64,000 nucleotides of DNA, from positions 2,356,001 through 2,420,000 of the forward strand of contig CP107210.1 of the NCBI GenBank assembly GCA_025757985.1, given 5' to 3'. The translations under genes were made by a program, and so were the position numbers. The first letter of the stretch is position 1. Every line of letters starts with the position of its first letter. Below are positions 59,198 through 64,000 of the stretch, piece after piece. The notes beneath the pieces are model-generated. The model saw only the letters and a program-made list of their open reading frames with translations. It did no database searches and was not told the DNA's origin. The DNA comes from Oscillospiraceae bacterium. Its GTDB lineage: Bacteria > Bacillota > Clostridia > Oscillospirales > Ruminococcaceae.

Positions 59198-59215
59198 AGG
59201 ATAGTAGTATTCATA

Positions 59216-59623
59216 TCAGCGCTCCGGGGATTCTTTTGTTTTGGGTGGCGGAGCCATAACGCGGGCGTATTCTTCTGGGGTGGTGTGTTCAACACACAGG
59301 GTCTTGCCCAACAGGAAAAATAGCTGCGGATCGTGGTACAGTTCCTCGTAGCGCTTCATCTGCTGCGGGGTAAGGTCAGTAAAATCGTTGCTGGTCAGCC
59401 CGCAGACGAAAAACGTGCCATGAATGATGTCATAGTCGCCCAGCATACGATTCAGCGGCAGGTTTTCTGCAATGCCGTTATCGTTGCAGACGATGCAGGC
59501 GTTATCTTTCCAAGGGTACACTGCCTCGATGGTGCCGCCGACAACTGCCTGCTCGGCTTCAAGGGTGTGCTCAATGTCGGCTTCGCGGGGGTACTTTCCG
59601 GGTTCAACGATCAGAACTTTCAT
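59216..59623 (-). CDS. DUF3846 family protein
   Basis: ATG 59621-59623 follows GAGGAGG; 20 bases overlap the end of the adhesin gene. The 135-residue protein begins 'MKVLIVEPGKYPREADIEHT', then 'GGTIEAVYPWKDNACIVCND' and 'ENLPLNRMLGDYDIIHGTFF', the DUF3846 pattern seen in mobile elements. The last 20 residues are lysine- and proline-rich. Its role is not known. It ends directly before a terminator. Confidence 0.85.
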   Translation of the reverse strand: MKVLIVEPGKYPREADIEHTLEAEQAVVGGTIEAVYPWKDNACIVCNDNGIAENLPLNRMLGDYDIIHGTFFVCGLTSNDFTDLTPQQMKRYEELYHDPQLFFLLGKTLCVEHTTPEEYARVMAPPPKTKESPER

Positions 59624-62600
59624 CGGCATCCTCCTCATCAGAAGTTTCTTTCGGCGCATTTTTCTGCTTAACGGTCAGCAGCACGATTCCTGTCGCAGAT
59701 GCAAGGGACACGACCACAATAGCCAGCAGCGGGAAACCATCTCCGGTCTGCGGGAGGGTCTGCACCTTGCGCGGCGTAATAACCGGCGTGGGAACAGGAG
59801 TGGGCGCCGGGGTTGCAGCGGGCGTCGGCTGCGGTGTGGGTGCCGGGGTCGGTGTGGGCGTGTCCTCGCGGGGCGTAGCTTCGTCTATCATCTGAATCAG
59901 GCGTTTGTCGGCGCGTGTCCATTCGGCAGCCGCATTTTCGCGGACGAAAAGAGAAATCCCGTCATCAACGGTTTCCAACTTGAACTGCACCGAGTTTGCA
60001 ATTTCAAAGCCGGCCGGGGCTGCATCTTCGGTCAGGGTGTAGATGTACTCTTTGGCTTCGCCTGACAGCTTGAGGAAATCATTTGAAACGGGAACACGAT
60101 GCGTCTTGTAATCTGTCACCCAAGTGTCAATGATTTCATCATTTGCATTACGGATAGTCAGCGTAGCACCAGGCAGCAGATTTCCCGCAATGTCGGTCTT
60201 GTCGATATCCAGCACCGGCGCGTCCTGCATGACAACAGTGGTATCATCGAGTTTTACCCAAGCATCGTCAGATTTCACATACACCTCATTGACCTGCTCT
60301 GTACCTTCCTGCACCAGCTTGAACACGATGCTTTCGGCTTCGGCGTAGCCGTCCGGGGCGCGTTTCTCCGTCAGGATGTATTCCTTTTCCAGTTCCAACC
60401 CACGCACGGTGTGCGGCACTTTGCCGGAGGTCCAGCCCTCTACCAGATTGCCGTCTGCATCACGGATTTCAAGCTGTGCGCCGGGCAGTTCCTTGCCGTT
60501 GGTGATGTCCTGCTTTGAAATATCCACACCGGTGCGCAGGTTGGTGTTTGTACCATCCACGACTTGCCACGCGATTTGCTGACTTTCATAGGTGAAGGAA
60601 ACTTCCATAGGGGTGCTGTCCAGCAGATAGCCCGCAGGGGCGGTGATTTCCACAATGCGGTATCTGCCGCTGTTCTCGCGGCTGGTGCTTCGCGGGCCTG
60701 CAGGGTCAATGTAATATTCTCCGCGGATCGGCACGTCCACATCAAACCAAGTAAAGCCGCTTTCGTTGGTGGGGCTGCTATCTGCCAGCTTTGCACCGGC
60801 GTCCAAAAGTTTTGTACCGTCCGCGGAATAAATGTCATCCACGGTGTAGAGTTCATACACCGCACCGGGCAGATAGGTCAGCGCCTCTCGGTCCTGCTTG
60901 TAAATGCCTACACCGACTTTGCCGACTTTATCGCCGGGCTTTTCGGGCGTGGGCAGCACCCGCGCATTTTCAAACACAAGTGTCTGCCCATTCTTGTGGG
61001 CATCCGAGGCATCCTTGACATTCACAATGCTGTACGAACATTTCTTGTCGCCGTCCTGCTCGTGGCTGACAATAGTTTTGGCCAGCACAATGTCGTTTTT
61101 TTGGCTATCCCAGCCGAATTCCACAGTGTAGCTCTGCTGGGTCAGCACAAAACCATACGGCGCTTGAACCTCGGTAATGGTGTACTTGCCCAGCGGCAGG
61201 GTCACAGTCACTTCGCCTTTGGTGCCATCATGGGTAATTTTCAAGAAATCATAGGTTGCCTGTGTGCGGGTGGGGCTGAATGTTACTTCATCCACCTGCC
61301 CTTCCGCGCCGGTGGTAACAGTTGCCACCAAATCGCCGGATTTGTACCAGTAGGTGCCTTGGCGGTCTGGTGTGGCAATGTCAGCTGCAGCGTGAATTTC
61401 GTACACCGCGCCTGCGAGGTTGTCCTGCGTGTAGATGAACTGTCCATCTTGGTAGTCGGTCAAGACATTGCCCTGTTTTCGGATGGTAAGCTGACCGAGC
61501 GTTTCGTGATTGCAGTATTTCTCCGTGACGATGTACTCATCCATGTCGTTGGTGGCGTTGCCCACGACCTGCCAGACACGGTCAGACTTAATTTCAAACT
61601 CCACCGAGTAGGCAGGATCGTTATAGTATCCTTCCGGACCTTGCAGTTCCTCAATCAGGTATCTGCCCAGCGGCAGTTTTTCGGGTGTTTTCATAAGGCC
61701 GTCTGCATCGGTGTAGAACACATCCGTTTTCTTGGTGGCGCTGCCGCTGGCGGGGTCGATCATGGAAATGCGGGTCTTATTACCCTTGTCATCCAATTTG
61801 TACAAGGCAAAAAAGGTGTTTGCGATTTTGACCGCCTTGCCGGTTTCTGTATCGGTCTTGATGAGCTGCAAATAGCCTTCCAGTTCCTCGTCCAGCACGT
61901 TAAAAGTCATATAATTGTTGCTGGGGGTGGTGACGCTGCCCGCAGGAACTGTAAATCGGCTTTGCGGGCTGTTGGCGTCCACTGTCACGATGAACGGATC
62001 ACACTGGAACACATCCTTGGGGATGGTGGTTTCTACCACCAGATATTGCCCATAGGGCAAGCCTTCGACGCGAAAGACGCCCTCATCGTTCGTGAACATT
62101 TCTCCCAGCCTATATTCAGCGGGCTGATCCATGGGCATCCAGCCGTTACCCTTGCCGTTGGCGTAGTCGCCGTCTGCGGTCAAGGTTGAATTATAGGCAT
62201 TGACCGTGTCGGTGTTGCCCTCGAACATATTGGCGATGGCTTGCCCTTCGGCGGTGAAATCGTATTTTAGTGTGGCGTTATCGTAGTTGTCCTTGCGGTA
62301 GGCGTCCAAAATGCTTTGTGCATGGTAGCTGCCATCCGGGTTCTGCTTGAACTGCGCCGCCTTGCTCAGTTTAGAGATGCGGTAAACGGTGAAGCCCGCA
62401 CCCTCCAGCTTCAGTGCCGGGGAGGGCTGGCCTGTGGTCGAAACCAACTTCTGCAAACTAAAGCCGGATTTGAGGACTTCGTCTTGGCTTTCCTGCTCGG
62501 CGTGGATGTGGTAGGTCGATTCATCCGCATAGGGCAGGGTTTTGTAATGATTGACCTCATCGCAGAGGTAGCCCTTGGCATAGGACAGATAGTACCCATC

Positions 62601-64000
62601 CCACGCCTTGCTGCCGTCCAGCTTGCGGCTCTCAGCCACAGCAGAATACTGGTTTTTGTAGATGTAGTCGGTGTATTCGCCGCCCTTGGTGGCAAGGCTG
62701 CTGTATTTGCCGGTGCGTTCCAGCTTCTTGTTTAGCTGCGGATACTTTCCGGTAATATACAGCTTTCCGTTTCCGTCAATGGGCAATACCAGCCCGGTGG
62801 CACGTTCCACAAGGTAATATCTGCCCATATACAGGTTGACAAACGCCAGCTTGCCGTCAGTGATTTTCGCAGAGGCTACCAGCCGGTCTTTCTGCAAAAT
62901 GGGCAGGTAATCGGTATCCCAGCCGCCGTTGGTGAGGACAGTGGTGTGCCAGATAGGTTGTCCGTTGGCATCGGTGATTTTGCTGTAGTTCACAATACCG
63001 GTCACGCCGTCCGGCTGCGTGATATTCTCAGCGGCGTACAGATCGTACACAGCACCTTCCAGCGTAGTATCTCCGTTGCTGCCCGCAGCCAGATACCGCG
63101 CGGCGTCCAAGTCTACTTTGGAGAGCGTGATATTACCAAGGACACGGTCATTCTGCATCTTATCGGCATTGGCATGCATGGTGTAGGAATTTTCGTTGTT
63201 GGCAATGCCCGTGGGGTCTGTGGCGTAGGTCTTATCTGCATTGCGGCTGCCAAAGGTGATGGTGACCACACCCTCGCCGGTGTCGATGAGCGTGCCGCCG
63301 CTGTTGGCCGCAGTAATGTCGGCGTTATAATCGACGTTGCCCAGCCAAATCGTCTGACCGTCCAACGCTTTCGTGATTTCAAAGGCATACGCCCGCTTGC
63401 CCAGCACGGAACCGGCTGTGCCGGGAGCTTTTACATCCGACCAGTCACCATAGTACCCACTGGGTGCGCGGCTCTCCACGATGACGAACTTGCCCTCATT
63501 GCGCTGGGTGTAATAGATATTGTCAGAACCATTGGCATAATTGCTGTGGTTGATGACCTTATAAGTGCCGCCACTCTGGCGTTCAACCTTGTATTGGTTA
63601 TACCCACCATTGGGGATGTAGCACTGCCGGACGGTATCCCACTCAAAAATCTTAAACTCGGCATCGCCCTTGATGCGCTGCTTGGTTTCGCTGTCGATTT
63701 TGTCGATGCTGACCTTTACCGACCACTCATCGTTTTTCATCGGGTAGTCGTTCGAGCTGTTGGCAGGAACCGTAATAGTCTGGTGACTGCCCAACGCGCC
63801 GGGCGTGGAATCAAAACCGTGCGGGATGGTGATTTCATCGTATGCAAAGGTGATGTTCGCAAGCTGCGCCCGTGCCGCGGCGATGGCAGCATCCACCATG
63901 CCCTGCGCTTCGTTCTGCAGCTGCCCGATGGCTGCATTCTTGGCAGCTCCTGCAGCAGCATCCGCTTCGGCTTGGCTGGTGAACGGTCCTTCCTGCCCGG
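59604..64000 (-). CDS. Large SpaA/Cna-B repeat adhesin with LPXTG anchor (partial)
   Basis: The frame is open to the window edge, so the N terminus lies outside; about 1465 residues are visible. It consists of many Cna-B/SpaA isopeptide modules with the recurring pattern 'GAVYDLYAAENI', 'TITEVQAPYGF', 'YTLTEDAAPAGFEI' and K...N/E pairs expected for internal bonds. A T/P-rich stalk ('PTPTPAPTPQPTP') and a sortase signal 'LPQTGDGFPLL', a membrane helix and an acidic tail complete it. It would be attached to the cell wall and help mating contact or host adhesion, as in other Tn1549-like elements. An alanine-rich helical stretch is visible at the window end. Confidence 0.9.
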   Translation of the reverse strand, partial: GQEGPFTSQAEADAAAGAAKNAAIGQLQNEAQGMVDAAIAAARAQLANITFAYDEITIPHGFDSTPGALGSHQTITVPANSSNDYPMKNDEWSVKVSIDKIDSETKQRIKGDAEFKIFEWDTVRQCYIPNGGYNQYKVERQSGGTYKVINHSNYANGSDNIYYTQRNEGKFVIVESRAPSGYYGDWSDVKAPGTAGSVLGKRAYAFEITKALDGQTIWLGNVDYNADITAANSGGTLIDTGEGVVTITFGSRNADKTYATDPTGIANNENSYTMHANADKMQNDRVLGNITLSKVDLDAARYLAAGSNGDTTLEGAVYDLYAAENITQPDGVTGIVNYSKITDANGQPIWHTTVLTNGGWDTDYLPILQKDRLVASAKITDGKLAFVNLYMGRYYLVERATGLVLPIDGNGKLYITGKYPQLNKKLERTGKYSSLATKGGEYTDYIYKNQYSAVAESRKLDGSKAWDGYYLSYAKGYLCDEVNHYKTLPYADESTYHIHAEQESQDEVLKSGFSLQKLVSTTGQPSPALKLEGAGFTVYRISKLSKAAQFKQNPDGSYHAQSILDAYRKDNYDNATLKYDFTAEGQAIANMFEGNTDTVNAYNSTLTADGDYANGKGNGWMPMDQPAEYRLGEMFTNDEGVFRVEGLPYGQYLVVETTIPKDVFQCDPFIVTVDANSPQSRFTVPAGSVTTPSNNYMTFNVLDEELEGYLQLIKTDTETGKAVKIANTFFALYKLDDKGNKTRISMIDPASGSATKKTDVFYTDADGLMKTPEKLPLGRYLIEELQGPEGYYNDPAYSVEFEIKSDRVWQVVGNATNDMDEYIVTEKYCNHETLGQLTIRKQGNVLTDYQDGQFIYTQDNLAGAVYEIHAAADIATPDRQGTYWYKSGDLVATVTTGAEGQVDEVTFSPTRTQATYDFLKITHDGTKGEVTVTLPLGKYTITEVQAPYGFVLTQQSYTVEFGWDSQKNDIVLAKTIVSHEQDGDKKCSYSIVNVKDASDAHKNGQTLVFENARVLPTPEKPGDKVGKVGVGIYKQDREALTYLPGAVYELYTVDDIYSADGTKLLDAGAKLADSSPTNESGFTWFDVDVPIRGEYYIDPAGPRSTSRENSGRYRIVEITAPAGYLLDSTPMEVSFTYESQQIAWQVVDGTNTNLRTGVDISKQDITNGKELPGAQLEIRDADGNLVEGWTSGKVPHTVRGLELEKEYILTEKRAPDGYAEAESIVFKLVQEGTEQVNEVYVKSDDAWVKLDDTTVVMQDAPVLDIDKTDIAGNLLPGATLTIRNANDEIIDTWVTDYKTHRVPVSNDFLKLSGEAKEYIYTLTEDAAPAGFEIANSVQFKLETVDDGISLFVRENAAAEWTRADKRLIQMIDEATPREDTPTPTPAPTPQPTPAATPAPTPVPTPVITPRKVQTLPQTGDGFPLLAIVVVSLASATGIVLLTVKQKNAPKETSDEEDADESSDR

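Noticed and set aside
59131..59215. SAM riboswitch upstream of metK
   Set aside because: Only about 85 bases with a simple terminator hairpin belonging to the previous gene; no multi-stem SAM-I, II or III pattern seen.
59131..59295. N-terminal extension of MetK
   Set aside because: It reads through the terminator at 59171-59197; AAGGAG before ATG 59130 fits.
59738..59870. Repeat-rich stretch considered as a CRISPR-like array
   Set aside because: It is the PTPTPAPTP stalk of the adhesin, translated in frame, with no spacers.
60564..62189. 541-codon frame on + antisense to the adhesin
   Set aside because: Arises from the repetitive codon use of the Cna-B repeats; no independent support.

Overview
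The window looks like chromosome from a gut Clostridium of the Oscillospiraceae/Ruminococcaceae type (Faecalibacterium-like). The evidence is moderate-to-high GC, Firmicutes-style ribosome binding sites, a glycan locus without its own ABC ATPase, and a Tn1549-like conjugative module with a SpaA-type adhesin. Genus is inferred from gene content only. No rRNA, tRNA or CRISPR array was recognised.

Layout. (1) 1-3789: host metabolic genes on +, namely the end of a GntR regulator, a mannose-family PTS IIA protein, a double-HAD phosphatase fusion, a YitT membrane protein and deoC. (2) About 3870-14950: a mobile-element mosaic. It holds an XRE repressor divergent from xis-int with operator-like repeats, a second XRE gene, and a coupled operon of three large serine-recombinase proteins, the middle one without a catalytic domain. 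Next come two small degenerate resolvase-like proteins, a DinG/XPD-type helicase behind a run of five hairpins, and a small HTH protein. This block ends in a sulfatase cut off after its active-site motif. (3) 14918-39344: a glycan utilisation locus, mostly on -. It has two ABC permeases, a lipoprotein binding protein, GH88, GH39, GH95, a GH2 beta-galactosidase, a sugar-binding-type protein, a ROK kinase, manA and a large surface lyase-like protein. A membrane-bound AraC-type sensor, a YczE-type membrane protein and a second AraC regulator lie beside them. At least three genes here have decayed: GH51, an MFS transporter and the sulfatase. (4) About 39550-64000: a Tn1549-like integrative conjugative element read leftward. 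It runs from an LPXTG adhesin (cut by the window edge) through DUF3846, metK, a TOPRIM protein, an HTH/DUF6017 protein, an orphan DNA methyltransferase, MobC, relaxase, PcfB, a coupling protein, Maff2, VirB6-like, PrgI and VirB4 to an M23 hydrolase.

How it works together. In the glycan locus the lyase-like protein and GH88 would process uronic-acid polymers, while GH39, GH95 and GH2 trim xylose, fucose or galactose and galactose. Imported sugars feed the ROK kinase and ManA. Direct repeats upstream of the permease promoter are candidate AraC sites. The conjugative element appears damaged: the coupling protein lacks its N-terminal half including Walker A, and virB4 is split at its Walker B motif by a group II intron whose reverse transcriptase has lost its catalytic core. 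Removing 43169-44767 restores an open 778-residue VirB4, so splicing could still rescue that gene.

The most novel-looking items are the five-hairpin RNA before the helicase (14048-14224), the pair of resolvase-like proteins with complementary lost catalytic residues, the operator-like pair at 53948-54010, and the candidate small RNA at about 41630-41800.
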